Assembly: GCA_000934385.1 (NCBI GenBank) | Contig: KN880438.1 | Span: forward strand, 62,001-126,000 | Reading direction: 5' to 3' | Source of the DNA: Cylindrobasidium torrendii FP15055 ss-10 | Lineage: Eukaryota > Basidiomycota > Agaricomycetes > Agaricales > Physalacriaceae | DNA length: 64,000 nucleotides | Shown: one piece after another, positions 13,635 through 24,929 of the stretch | Layout: each line of letters starts with the position of its first letter | How positions within the stretch are numbered: position 1 is the stretch's first letter | Notes under the pieces: generated by a model | The model's input: only the letters and a program-made list of their open reading frames with translations | Databases searched by the model: none | What the model was told of the DNA's origin: nothing | Position numbers and translations under genes: made by a program

Positions 13635-14587
13635 GGGGTGCAAAACGAATTTTTATTGTAGCGTATTATATTTCATTGTATATCAGGACACTCACACCCG
13701 CAACTGTAATGCTCAATCACATACATACGTTTGTTCTTGCTTTCGCCCACAACGCTCAGAACCGTTTACGACCTTGGTGATTGCAAACAAGTCTTGTGAG
13801 TCTGACGTCTTCGCTGACTCTAGCCTTACTAGACTTCAGTTTGTAGGACTATCTTGATTGCAGATGGAATTCAGTCTTTTCAGACGTTCCATCCTCGGAA
13901 GTTGGGCTGTCAGCGATCGAGCGTGCCACTCAACAAAAACGAACATTCTGGGTTGACAAGCTTGAAAGGGACAGCACAACCCAGCTCTTTGTAGTCTGGA
14001 CGCCAAGATGATGCAATAAAGATCTAACTGGCAAGTGTCGGGCATATCATTTGCTGGTGTTCCTTGTACAGCGAACCGGCCAAATCATGATGCATTCAAG
14101 CTTCAATTGCCTTTCAAGTCCAACGCGTCGGACATGTACTTAGCAGACGACGAACGTGGAGGACTCGGGGCCTTACAGGGACATCAGTGGCATGCAGACA
14201 AAGGGCTACGATAACCTAGAGAGTCCATGTTTGGGCACTTGAAACACTGTCCAGATGGCTCCTAGAAATCCTCTTCCACACGGTCAGCCTCTCCAGTCAA
14301 TCGTGAGCATTACAGCGGCTACTGTTACAAGTTACAGAGTGGCTTTTTACATTGCGTACTGCGCAGCATTTGGTGGGGTCGTTCTCGTAGGCTCGTTCGC
14401 GGCATAGGTGGGTGGCTCACCACGAGCGTACTTTGTCTGGGTGTAATAGCTAAACAGGTTGGAATATCGAAGGAGTGAAGGCAATAAAGATAGATAATAA
14501 CGAGGGAGATGCGCGCAGGGATACTAGCAGTGTGCGATCAGCGTGGCCCCACACATGAGTATACGTATGAGGTTTAAAGCGGGAGTA
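13635..14587. other. Convergent intergenic region
   Basis: About 950 bp between the 3' ends of Tom1 and the Yippee-domain gene. No ORF with recognisable coding character, no tRNA and no terminal repeats seen; it holds the two 3' UTRs. Confidence 0.5.
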
Positions 14588-15294
14588 TCATGAGCTGAGG
14601 CTGCTCAAAGAGCTTTCGACGTCCGAATCTGATGTGATCAGTGTGACCTTGCTGGGCCCCCGACGGCGCGGCTTGGGTCCCATGGAGGCGGAGAGGTTCT
14701 CGAGCTCCAGGAGATAGCAGCCCTCTTTCCACTTTTCGCTGGAATTGTGTGCGCGAACGATGTACCACCCGACGTATGTCCGGCAGCTCTTGCAAGATAG
14801 CTCCTGCATGGTGTGGGCCCCGGAACTCATGAGATGCACCGCTGGCGAGGACAGGTTGAGATGATTGCTGTGCTGAGTGAGATACAGAGCACGCGGGAGA
14901 CTGGCAAAGACACGTACGCGTCAGTGAAAAGGGACGCTTTGCCGTTGAAGCCACGGAATGCGCGTGAGTTTTGTGGGATCTAGCAAGTTGCAAAAATGTA
15001 AGGTGAGGCAGGGGGGGGCACGAAGAAGATACACACCTTGGATAATGGTAGGAGATGTGCCATGCAAGTAATTTCAGACCTGCATTCCTTGCAGTTCAAC
15101 AGTCGTGGGATGGGAGGTAGTGGCCGAATAGAGCCAGCGAAGGAGGAAACGGACGTGCGGTCTGGAACAGCGCGCGATGATAGTTGTGAAGGCGTTGGGC
15201 TCTGCGGAGGGCTAGGGAGTTTTCGTATGCCAGTCCTACTAGGTGGTGTGGGCAGCGAGAGTGACTGTTTACGCTCTTGGGATAGAGACGCCAT
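14588..15294 (-). CDS. Yippee-domain zinc-binding protein
   Basis: 199 residues from three exons (introns 14980-15036 and 14868-14917; exons sum to 600 nt). The first 65 residues are Ser/Pro-rich and probably disordered. The rest is a Yippee/Mis18/cereblon-type fold with the two zinc-binding CxxC pairs, LLNCKECRSEI and LSCKSCRTYVGW, about 50 residues apart. The family landmarks FNGKASLF, MSSGAHTMQ and KWKEGCYLLELENL follow, corresponding to GRAYLF, TGLHTV and KYKEGKFILE in Yippee proteins. The protein ends in a basic then Ser/Asp-rich tail. Yippee proteins are conserved eukaryotic zinc proteins; human YPEL5 is part of a CTLH ligase complex. The fungal role is not established, and I infer only the fold. 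Confidence 0.88.
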
Positions 15295-15702
15295 TATGAG
15301 TGGTGCAGTGCAGGAAAAGTGTGCAGATCACTGAGCCCGAGGGCTTATATATACCAAGCAACAAGGTTCATGTGTACCCTCGGACGTTATCGCCGGCTGG
15401 GGGCCCGTCATACTGTTACATTCGAGACTTGTTGTGAATCTGACGCGCAACATCGAACTCCCGCGTGTGGGGCTAGCTGGCGGCTCGTATTAGGTTTTAA
15501 TCATGACGATGAGCTGGAGATATACAACAGCTGCACCGGATAGAGCATAAAAAGTTATTAGCTGCAAGACAGCCGCAATTGCAATGGCCAAAAGGCAATG
15601 CGCTCGGGCTAAGTAATTTAACTCACGAAGACGGATCGGTCTGATGGCATCACCGTCTGTCGACAGCACCCTCGAACATTGACCTCGACGATAGTGACCA
15701 AA
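15295..15702. other. Divergent intergenic region, Yippee gene / allantoinase
   Basis: 408 bp that must hold both promoters. Apart from the TATA-like site listed separately, I see no distinct element. Confidence 0.5.
15345..15353 (-). promoter_or_regulatory. TATA box of the Yippee-domain gene
   Basis: TATATATAA on the minus strand, about 50 bp upstream of the ATG at 15294. Confidence 0.5.
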
Positions 15703-17326
15703 ATGTCTGGATTACTTGTAATTGTTGGAGACAATGTTCTTCTTCCTGACGACAAAGTCCCTCGCCCTGCCACGGTCGTTGTAGATCTCACATCCGGCAA
15801 GATCACAACTATCTCACCCTCGCGAGCCTCGAGGTCTTCGTTTCCTGAAAACGTGCAATGGATTGATGCTGGTTCCAAATACGTACTTCCTGGGCTAGTA
15901 GAGTAGGTCTGCATTTTCAGCTATTTTGCCCCATCTTGATCCCATCTCTTGCTATTAGCTCCCATGTGCACCTGAATGAACCTGGACGCACAGATTGGGA
16001 GGGTTTCTGGACTGGGACTCGGGCTGCTGCATCTGGAGGCGTGACCACAGTTGTTGATATGCCGCTAAACTCTATCCCTCCCACGGTCACCGCCTCCAAC
16101 CTTCAGATCAAGCGCGATGCTGCCTATAACCAGTGTTTCACTGATGTAGCCTTTTGGGGCGGCGTGATCCCTAACCACCAAGTACGCTGTCTAACTCCCT
16201 CTTATATTACTTGCTCACACAGGTAGAACCACCTCAAACCGCTTGTGGATGCAGGTGTCAAAGGCTTCAAGTGTTTCCTCATTGAGAGCGGTGTCGAGGT
16301 TCGTCTTTATCCCCTGGACCCTCTAACGTGTTCTCAATGTCCTCCAGGAATTTCCATGTGTAGTCGAAGAGGACCTCAAGGCTGCCATGGACGTTCTCCA
16401 GGTGAGTGATATTCTGCCGACCCGAAATTGTCCCCTTATGCCAGTATTGCAGGATCTACCGACGACCCTCCTCTTCCACGCCGAACTTGAGCATCCGTCT
16501 CACGAAGCATCCCCCGCTGTATCAACTCATCCGACCTTATATAGCACGTTCTTGGCCTCCCGCCCTCAGACGCTCGAGGTTGACGCCATCTCTCTTGTTA
16601 CGCGCCTGCAGAAATCCTATCCGAGGCTCCGCTGCCACATTGTCCATCTGTCGGCGGCATCTGCACTCCCGCTCGTTCGCGAGGCCAAAGCATCCGGTGT
16701 GAACCTCACTGTCGAGACCTGCTTTCACTACCTTTGCCTCGCGGCTGACAGTATCCCGGATGGACAGCCTCAGTTCAAGTGTTGTCCGCCCGTGCGAGAG
16801 GAGGGGAACCGTCAGTTACTATGGGATGCGCTTCTCGATGGAACTATTGACTGTGTAGTCTCTGACCACAGTCCTTGCGTTGCCGAATTGAAGAAGCTGG
16901 ACAAAGGGGACATAATGGAGGCCTGGGGTGGTATCAGCACCCTGGGACTTGGCCTTAGCCTTCTGTGGACGGAGGGCCGCAAAAGAGGCGTTGGAATTGG
17001 GAAGATCATTGACTGGACGAGTAAGAAGAGCGCTCAGCACGCTAGTCTCGACCATGTCAAGGGCGCTCTGAAGGTTGGGTACGATGCGGACATTATCATC
17101 TGGGACGCAGACGCACAGTTCACGGTGAGTTTTGGTTCTAGAGAAGAGATGGCCTCTTAAACCTTCGCAGGTTACGAAGGAGTCGTTAAACTTCAAGAAC
17201 AAGTTGTCGCCGTATGAGGGCCAAACGCTCTTTGGGACGGTCGAGAAGACATTGCTTCGAGGACATGTCGTATACGACAAGGAGAATGGTTTTACTGCGG
17301 GCACTCCTATTGGAAAGCTTCTGTAA
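15703..17326 (+). CDS. DAL1: Allantoinase (cyclic amidohydrolase)
   Basis: Hydrolyses allantoin to allantoate in purine-nitrogen scavenging. Six exons (introns 15903-15958, 16182-16226, 16299-16347, 16402-16452, 17125-17170) sum to 459 codons, giving 458 residues, the usual size. The binuclear metal site is visible: SHVHLNEPGRT (HxH), the carbamylated lysine in KGFKCFLIESGV, a histidine in LLFHAELEH, another in CHIVHLSAAS, and the aspartate in CVVSDHSPC. The fold belongs to the dihydroorotase/dihydropyrimidinase superfamily; the combination HVHLNEPGRT plus SDHSPC favours allantoinase over dihydroorotase or hydantoinase. The first intron splits the codon before SHVH. No other purine-catabolism gene lies beside it. 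Confidence 0.95.
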
Positions 17327-17683
17327 AGGAATGTCTTATGTTAGCACCTTATCTAGCATTGAGGAAACCAATAGACCCGCTGTTCTGACCTTGCAAAATT
17401 GGCTCTGGAGGCAGCAACTGCTTGAGAACACGATTCAGAAGAGGCAGACGGTATTACCTGGGTCGTTCGGTAAACACAGTCTTTTTGTGTAATTTCCTGG
17501 CTGCTACTTGTTGGCAGCGAACATACGTCTTGCTCGTGTGTAGTGTGTATTCTTGGAAACGATCGTCGAGCATTTGGCAATCGGTCCGGATCGAGCTGCT
17601 ATCCTCACGTGGAACAACTCACTGTCGGCGTTCACCACCGCGTTCCCTCGTTGCTACAGTTTGTGCAGGGGCCATTGACGACA
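17327..17683. other. Intergenic region, allantoinase to PA-TM-RING gene
   Basis: 357 bp between tandem genes. No coding exon or repeat seen; it contains the allantoinase 3' UTR and the downstream promoter. Confidence 0.5.
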
Positions 17684-19681
17684 ATGGAGATCCCTGGGCT
17701 CTGGCTACTTTCTCTTGTTCTTCTTCTCCCCGGAGCGTTTGCGTACATCCCCGCATCCCCTACGAACGATACCCAACTGGCAATCGACAATGGTCTCAAC
17801 GTCACAGATGTCTCCAAACTGCATCTCCAATGGTTCATGAATGGGTGCGCCTTCTAGAGCATGCATCCGACAAAGCGCTCAACCCCATCCAGCTCATACT
17901 GGGAGAGCATTTCCTACCAGCTCGTCGGCGCCGGGACGACGGGAATAGCTCAGGTGCGCTTACCCGCGGTGTCTCGTGCGGGCCAAATTTGAACACAGCT
18001 CCCCCACCCCAGGGCGCTCTCATGCACTTCACCGAAGACAAAGCCAACAACGAGACCGTTGGCTGTCAGTGCTTTGCTCGCCCCGCGTCTGCCAGTTATC
18101 TCACATTCCACTTCAGCAACAACACCGTGGGTGGCGCTCGTTTCCTGCGATGCCAACGTCACGGATATGAACCCGGAAAGAATGGAAATAGATATCTTCA
18201 CGCTTGCTCGGGATAAGGGTGCCACGGGCGCTGTGCGTATCCCAGCTTTCTGCGATTCGCTGTGGCTTATCAACCGTCTAGCTTCTCTATTCCCTTTATT
18301 CCCAGGCCTGCATCATCAATCCAGAATACGCCGACCCCGAGACTTTTGACCAAGTTTTCGATATCTACTCCACCAAGAGCTTGACATCTGCCCACCTCAT
18401 TGAATACCAGTTCGGCCAGATTGGCAGTGAAAACAAAACACTAGGAGGCGACTATGACGCAAAGAAGCTGGACAACTACTCACAGATCATGAACGACACG
18501 ATAAACGCAGGCTATGCGACACAACCTGGCTACCTTTACGCGACCTTATGGGCTTACAATGCAACGGGCGTATCAAACGAGACTGACTCTGGCGGCAACT
18601 CTGGGGGAAACAATGGCGGCAAGAAAGGCGGATCCAACACTGCATTGGCCATGTGGGTTTCCTGACTTTCGGCCATTTCCCAACTCACACCGTTTCAGGA
18701 TCGTACTATACGCGATTACAGGCTGCGTTTCTGCGCTATTTTGTGTAATTATCATCACTGGCGTGCGTCTTGTGGCCTTTACCTTCGGTCTGTCGACGGA
18801 TAAGCTGACCCGCAATGATAGGCTATCCGTGCCATCCGTCACCCTGAGCGCTATGGGCAGCGTAGGCGTGGTGCTGGGGGCGAGGTCTACCAAACGCGTA
18901 CCCAAGGCCTGGGCCGTGCTATATTGGACACTTTCCCTATCGTCAAATTTGGGAGCAGCCGACCGCCGACGAGCTACGATCCAAAGGATCCAGAGGCGCC
19001 GCAGACGGACGAGTTCGGGCGTACTGGGCCGGTCATGCAAATGCAGGATGTGCGCCGCCATCTAGAGGATCCTGGACCAGAGGACGAGGATGAAGAAGTT
19101 GCTGCAGTACCAGCTGCTCGGCCGCGTCCAGCGAAGGGCAGCACGGAGCAGCCAGCTGCAAACGCGAGTGCTGTAGCGGGTGCTGCGAGCGGCAGTCGGA
19201 ATGATGCGCCGCTTCCTGAGGCGATTGGACACGAAACCTGCCCGATTTGCATCGTTGATTTCGAGGACGACGACGATGTGCGCATTCTCCCTTGTGAAGG
19301 CCACCACCGCTTCCATCAGCAATGCGTCGACCCGTGGCTGTTGGAGCTTTCCAGTTCGTGTCCGATTTGCAGGCAGGGTACGTTTTTCCGCTCAGGCAAG
19401 GCGCTGGGTTCAATTCCGTCTAACTGCTTTCTTTCATAGATTTCCATGCCTTGGAATCACTGTTGTCTCGCGAAGACGTGGAGGACGACGACGAACAGGA
19501 AGAGTATGCGCGCGCCCGGACGATAAGCGAGCAAAATGCGCGGCCACACAGCAACAGGTTTTCGCGGTACGTGCGGTCAGCCATTCGCAGGAGGAGAGAT
19601 CGGGGTAGGCAGGATACCACTGATGAGCAGGTCCCGCCGATGCCTCAGGTTCCACCACCCGCGCATGATGCTTCGCAGTAG
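17684..19681 (+). CDS. PA-TM-RING-type transmembrane E3 ubiquitin ligase
   Basis: Eight exons summing to 541 codons, 540 residues (introns 17845-17892, 17954-18012, 18065-18116, 18233-18281, 18653-18698, 18763-18821, 19378-19439). Order of parts: cleavable signal peptide ([15 protein letters not shown]), a protease-associated (PA) lumenal domain ([31 protein letters not shown]), an Asn/Gly-rich linker with several NxS/T sites, one transmembrane helix ([20 protein letters not shown]), a cytosolic acidic/Ala-Pro linker, and a RING-H2 finger starting CPICIVDF with the later ligands in [12 protein letters not shown] and CPICR. A basic tail follows. This is the architecture of RNF13/GRAIL-like endosomal or vacuolar ligases. 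The substrate is unknown. Confidence 0.92.
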
Positions 19682-20021
19682 TCGAGGTGTGAAATATGGT
19701 TGTAGTTCTTCTGTTTATTTCTCCCCTCCCTTACTTGATTCTCATCTGGACATTCACAGTAAATATATGGTAAAAGTATTTGCTATTACATGCGTATGTA
19801 TTTGTATTGTGAGCTCTTTGTTAGGAGATTTCGGACTAGTGCGCAAACCGGTATGGTCGACCGTATCACTGGGAAGGCTGTACTGCCTGCACTGTATTCT
19901 TCAAAGGATTGTTCTCAGCAGAATCTTCGCATTCATGATACTAGTGTAGGTAAGCAATACAGTGTGGAGGCGAAGATTAATACAGTGAGAGTAATTAAGG
20001 ATGTCTCGTCAAGGGAGGTTT
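19682..20021. other. Convergent intergenic region
   Basis: 340 bp of AT-richer DNA between the stop codons of the PA-TM-RING and penta-EF-hand genes. Nothing beyond 3' UTRs seen. Confidence 0.5.
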
Positions 20022-21103
20022 TCACGGAAGGGCCAAGACAGTCTCCATGAACTGCTCGTAGTTGATTTGAATCCATCCATCTCGGTCTGAGTCTAGGCGT
20101 CCAAAAGACTCGCTAATCTGCTTAATCACAACACAGGCGCGCACAAAACGGTCGAATGTGATTCCGTCACTTCCAGCACCGGGCATGGGCATACCACCAG
20201 GACCGCCGGATGGTGCTGAGTGCCAAGAGAGTAAGCATTGAAGCGAAGCCATGTCTTGGAAGAAAATGACGCACCACCGCTGTACTTCTTCTGAACAAGC
20301 GACAGAAGCTGCGGCGACAGACGATAGCCAAACTGGCTCAGCGCCTGGGAAAGTTCATGGCCCTCGATAGAGCCAGATCTGTCGGCGTCGAAGTGACGGA
20401 AGACGCCCTGCCAGTCCCTGGAAGACGTCAGGTCAATACAGCCTTGTCTAGGATCCAAACGCACTGGATATATTTCCAAAGACCAGCAAACTGCGAGCGC
20501 TGTCAGCACAACATGCACAGACGGGCCGGTGGCAGAGGGAGCTTACCTCGTTGAAGCCAATGGTGCCGCTACGGTCGACATCCTATCGATGGGTTCAGAT
20601 GGTCATTTGTGAAGTGAGAGTGGGTGGGCGCACAAAGATGGACATCAACAGTTTGACAGTGTCGAGATCGAACGCTATCCGGGGATATGAGCCTCACAAA
20701 GACATGGCGGATGGTGGATGGCAGCTTACGGGTCCAATCGCCATTGATCAGAGCGCGTTCTGTAAAGACGCGTCAACGGGAGGGATCGTATGTATCGGTG
20801 GGGAAGAGGGCGAACGCAGTTCAGTGGCGGAGATTGCGCCGGAGCGGTCAGCGTCGACGGATTCAAACCAGTGCCAAAGCCTGGCTGGCGAGTCAGCGAA
20901 CGCGCTACTTTCGCGTGTATAACGCACGTTGGGTCGGCACCTGGTGGAGGGCCCATCGGTGGAGGCGGCGCGAATCCTCCAGTGTTACCGCCGTAGCCTC
21001 CAGAGCTTCCTCCGTAGCCGCCGCCGCCGTATCCAGAGGAGCCGCCGTATCCTGGGGGAGGTCCGCCAGGTGGTGGTGCTGCGCGTGAGCCGTAGTATGA
21101 CAT
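20022..21103 (-). CDS. PEF1: Penta-EF-hand calcium-binding protein (Pef1/ALG-2-like)
   Basis: 236 residues from eight small exons (introns 20881-20927, 20760-20815, 20675-20729, 20583-20633, 20491-20546, 20418-20464, 20216-20274; exons sum to 711 nt). The N-terminus is a Gly/Pro/Tyr-rich extension of about 55 residues. EF-hand loops are visible as DADRSGAISATEL, DVDRSGTIGFNEF, DADRSGSIEGHEL and DSDRDGWIQINYEQF, with a degenerate hand between, as in peflin/ALG-2. EF1, EF2 and EF3 keep the DxDxSGxI core needed for calcium. Family members bind calcium and adapt ESCRT or COPII partners; in yeast Pef1 affects bud growth. A short Gly/Pro-rich insert (SGGPGGMPMPGAGS) between EF3 and EF4 looks lineage-specific. 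Confidence 0.94.
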
Positions 21104-21299
21104 GTTGGTGGTGAGATGAAAGGGAAAGACAGAGGACCCCGCTATCGACCGCGCGCCTTATTATATGCGGTACGTCATGCACGATCAAGCGGCTCATCAA
21201 TATCAATATCATTATGGCTCTGCTCTGAGGCGCAGTTTGTATCCTCGTGCTCGCAGCTGTGCACACCAACACAGCCACATGGTCTGGATTCCATTGCTG

Positions 21300-22364
21300 C
21301 TAGATAGTGTACTGTATTCGCCCACGCTCCTTCAACACACTTTCCGTCTGTCCCCACACGGTGTCGCATCCATATCGCAGACGGCCCCAGCCACAAGCGT
21401 TGTAAGAGTGGTACAGCACGGGGATCGGACACTGGGCCCAACTCTCCTCAAGTACCTCGGGAACGACCACAAAGAGAACAAGGCGCGGATGTTTGAAAGC
21501 TAGAGTGATAGTCCACGGAAACAGCTGCTCGTCCCAGCCTCCAATGAAGGTCGTTTGGAGTCCTAGCGTCCATGTCACTCGACGTATGGTGCGTGGAAGG
21601 CGGTGCATAATCCTATCCGCGTCCAAGGAAAGTGCCATGACTTCCTCCCAGCTGTCGAACGCGTAAAACGAAAACACGAGATGCGTAAGGGATGGGACAT
21701 TCTTGATAGCTGTAAGCCATTCTTCCCTATGCCGGATAATGTCAATGTCGATCGAGATGGCCAGATGCGTGAGTTGTTGAGGAAGTAGAAGGCGAGGTTG
21801 GTTGGCATCCATGCCCCAGACGACGTTGGCCTGGGTAAGACCCGACTTGCGGCTTTGGATCAGTTTCTCCCATGCCGAGGGCTTCGCGCCAGAGTTACTG
21901 AGCATCCATGAGAGGGAAGTAATGTTTGGGAATGTCTTGAGGAAGAAAGCCATGTACTTGGCTTGGGCTTCGTACGGCGGGAGAAAGACGAGGCGTTTGA
22001 CAATCTGCGTGAGAAACCGTCTGCTCGTGCGATTCCTGGCCTTGAATACTGATATGAACTTCTTGGCATCCGCGGAGCTCTTGAGGGTGACCACTTCGTA
22101 AAGAATAGGCTCAACCCTAAGCATGCATGATCAATGCGAAGTGGCTAAGAATAACGATAACACCTACCACATTCTGACTTGCTTTGAGACGTGCATGAGT
22201 ACAAAAGCAGTTGACCTATCCATCCCAACGCCCATTTCAAGTATTTGAAGAACCAATTCGACAGGGAGAGCAGGAAGAACACCCTCGACGGGCGGCCTGC
22301 TATGTATAGTCGTGATGAGCTTTCCCAGCGAAGAAAAACGCGAAGCGATCCTTCTAGGCGGCAT
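21300..22364 (-). CDS. F-box-like protein
   Basis: 337 residues from two exons (intron 22117-22167; exons sum to 338 codons). An N-terminal F-box-like stretch, LPVELVLQILEMG followed by the segment ending VSKQVRMWVEPILYEVV, resembles the LPxEL...I core of F-box proteins. The rest is a weakly repetitive region with leucine-rich-repeat flavour (FPNITSLSW, QQLTHLAIS, VPSLTHLVFSFYAF). Such proteins are hugely expanded in Agaricomycetes and are assumed to be SCF substrate receptors, but no target can be inferred. MPPRRIASRF at 22364 is the likely start; an upstream in-frame ATG would add about 23 residues. It is divergent from ferrochelatase. Confidence 0.8.
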
Positions 22365-23141
22365 CGAGCTATAGGTCGTGGTGGTTACTAGTAGGATGTG
22401 GGGGATATGATCAAGTCCAAGTTGAAGCATAAAGCGGTGCTTTGTACCCGATGCAGCTGTCAACTACCTGGTGGAGTGTACCACAGCATACAGGCCCAGA
22501 CTTTTCGGATGATTTTCCATGAAGTTGACCATGAGCATCGTCGAAGTTCGTGGGCTCTGCTTTCAAATTTCAAATCCCAGCAAGATGGCAGTGATGGTCC
22601 ATGGTCAAGTACTCGATCAAGGCACGTGACCGTAATTCGCAGCTGATTCCTGAACGACGCTGCTCGACGCAAGAACAATGCCTCCAATTCTTCCACCAGA
22701 CGTTGTGAGCACCAAAACAGCCCGTTTCCCAATTCGTCGACAATGCTTCAGCTACGCATACATTCCATGTCCTTGGCATGGAATACACATTCCCCCCGTA
22801 TGGTCGTGGGCTCAAACTTCAAGTAATTTCAAGGCCCATGAATCATACAGGGAGTTTGAATACAGGATTCAGCGACCATCGACAACGCTACGACGACTAC
22901 TGTCACTTATACCACTACCACTATTAGTATTACATTACAAGCAAAAACCCAGAGCTGTACTTGCAACTAGCTTGCCATTTAGCCCATTTGGCAAACAGTC
23001 CATTGTTCCGAGTCCGAATATGCGGTCATTGTGATTGGGCGCAGCCGCGCAAGCGATCGGCTGCAGCGCCAGGTGTCGATTCGGCAGGAACGATGACAGA
23101 CGCGTCGGAAACGATCTTGCCAGCACTCTACGACCACGGCC
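22365..23141. other. Divergent intergenic region, F-box-like gene / ferrochelatase
   Basis: 777 bp. Short ORFs exist on both strands but none shows conserved residues or supporting splice sites. It must contain two promoters. Confidence 0.45.
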
Positions 23142-24527
23142 ATGCACTCTGCATCGCAAAAAGCGGTTTCCCGCGGATTGACGCGCTCATATGCGACGTT
23201 GCAAAGGGGTGGGAAAGCAGGCCGAAGGTATGTTCATTCGGATGTACCAAACCTTGCTAACGTCTTGTAAGTCCGACAGGTAAGGGAGGCTTCGACCGGT
23301 CAATCAGAAAGTTTACTTGGCTGCAGGCATTGTGTTATTAAATATGGGCGGGCCTTCTACAGTGCGTCTTCCGCCAGTACCTATGCACATCTAACCTTTT
23401 GGAAGGTGGCAGAAACACATGATTTTCTGAAGAACCTTTTCCTTGACGGAGATCTTATTCCCTTGCCCTTCCAACGTTTCCTTGCCCCTTGGATAGCACG
23501 GAGACGGACACCCCAAATTGAAGAACAGTATGAAGCTATTGGTGGTGGCTCACCCATTCTGCGCTACACAAAATTCCAAGGCGAGGGTATGGCCAAGTTG
23601 CTCGACGAACTGCATCCAGAAACGGCACCGCACAAAGCCTACGTCTCCTTCCGCTACGCAAACCCACTCACGTCCGAAACGGCGCGTCAGATGAAGGAGG
23701 ACGGCGTCACGCGCGCGGTTGCGTTCACCCAATATCCCCAATATAGTTGCAGCACTACGGGCAGCAGTCTCAACGAGATTTACCGACGCCAACAAGAGTT
23801 CGACGGCATACAATGGAGTGTAATTGACCGCTGGGGTACACATCCTGGTTTTGTCGAGGTGGGGATCATCATCATCATGTCGTACTCTCATGCTAACCCA
23901 TCTTCCAGGCCGTTGCGCAAAATGTGGAGGCAGCGCTATCGAAGTTCCCGGAAGAAACGCGACAGGACACAGTACTACTCTTCTCTGCTCATTCGTTGCC
24001 AATGTCGGTCGTCAATCGTGGTGACCCATATGTGAGCGAGGTAGCCGGCACGGTCTCGCGAGTAATGGAGAGACTGGGGCACGCCAATCCGTACAGGCTC
24101 GTCTGGCAAAGTCAGGTCGGACCTTCTGCGTGGATGGGTATGCAGACTGGAGATGCAATCAAGGGCCTTGCTCGCCTCGGGAAGAAACAAGTCATCATTG
24201 TACCCATTGCCTTCACCAGCGACCACATTGAGACCCTGTTCGAAATCGATTTGGAGTACATCAAAGAGGCTCGTGATGTACGTGAATAGGCTTGTTGTCT
24301 TCACACCACTAATGAGTTTGTAGCATGGTATTGAGGCCTATCGTGCTGAGTCGTTGAACGAGTCACCGGTCTTCGTACGCGCATTGGCGGACATTGCTGC
24401 TAACCACCTGCGCGATATATCGACAGGGAGGTCGGGGGCAACGAGCGTTCAATTAGGGCTAAGGTGTCCTGGGTGTACGAATGCCACTTGTGGGAAGCAA
24501 AAGGAATGGTTCAAAGAGCAGATATAA
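23142..24527 (+). CDS. HEM15: Ferrochelatase, mitochondrial
   Basis: Inserts iron into protoporphyrin IX, the last step of haem synthesis, on the matrix side of the inner mitochondrial membrane. Six exons (23142-23227, 23272-23279, 23327-23361, 23406-23858, 23909-24277, 24324-24527) total 385 codons, 384 residues. The start [20 protein letters not shown] is a classic basic presequence. An 8-nt microexon is needed to give [15 protein letters not shown]. Family motifs: [23 protein letters not shown] (catalytic His), [20 protein letters not shown]. The C-terminus has CPGCTNATC which, with the Cys of SCSTTG, makes up the four [2Fe-2S] ligands (spacing CxxCxxxxC) as in animals and fission yeast. 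Confidence 0.97.
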
Positions 24528-24751
24528 TAAACCATATACGATATTGCTGTGTATGTTATAATGATCTTATCCCTCCCGCTTGCCACTACTTAGTGCGCAG
24601 TGTTATTTCCCTTTTGTCCTTCAGTCGAAACGGTGTGGAAGACTTGAAAATGGGATTTTGGGCAAGTCTACGTTTGGAAGGACCCTGAATATGTTTGCGA
24701 TCAGAATGCATTTGTGGCACGCAACTGTACCTCGTCGTAGAACAGATTTAT

Positions 24752-24875
24752 GTCCCCTTCGGGGTGACATACGTAAAACTTGGAACGATACAGAGAAGAT
24801 TAGCATGGCCCCTGCACAAGGATGACACGCTTCTCCAGAGTGGCAGCACTACGGTGCTCAATATTTATGCATTTT
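24752..24875 (+). ncRNA. U6: U6 spliceosomal snRNA
   Basis: The U6 core is intact: the 5' stem-loop GTCCCCTTCGGGGTGAC, then GGAACGATACAGAGAAGATT with the ACAGAGA box, and AGCATGGCCCCTGC followed by AAGGATGACACGC, which contains AGC and the internal stem-loop. No mRNA-type intron interrupts it. Downstream comes a small hairpin (AGCAC-TAC-GGTGCT) and the first TTTT run at 24872-24875, taken here as the polymerase III terminator, so the 3' end is approximate and may be shorter. I see no clear TATA box about 30 bp upstream. Confidence 0.95.
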
Positions 24876-24921
24876 GAAACAACGAACAAAGTAAACCATT
24901 GCCAGCACTGAGCGCTGAGCA

Positions 24922-24929
24922 GCGGTACC
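24922..24929. repeat. Left target-site duplication of hAT-type element
   Basis: GCGGTACC, repeated exactly at 25540-25547 on the other side of the element. Confidence 0.8.
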
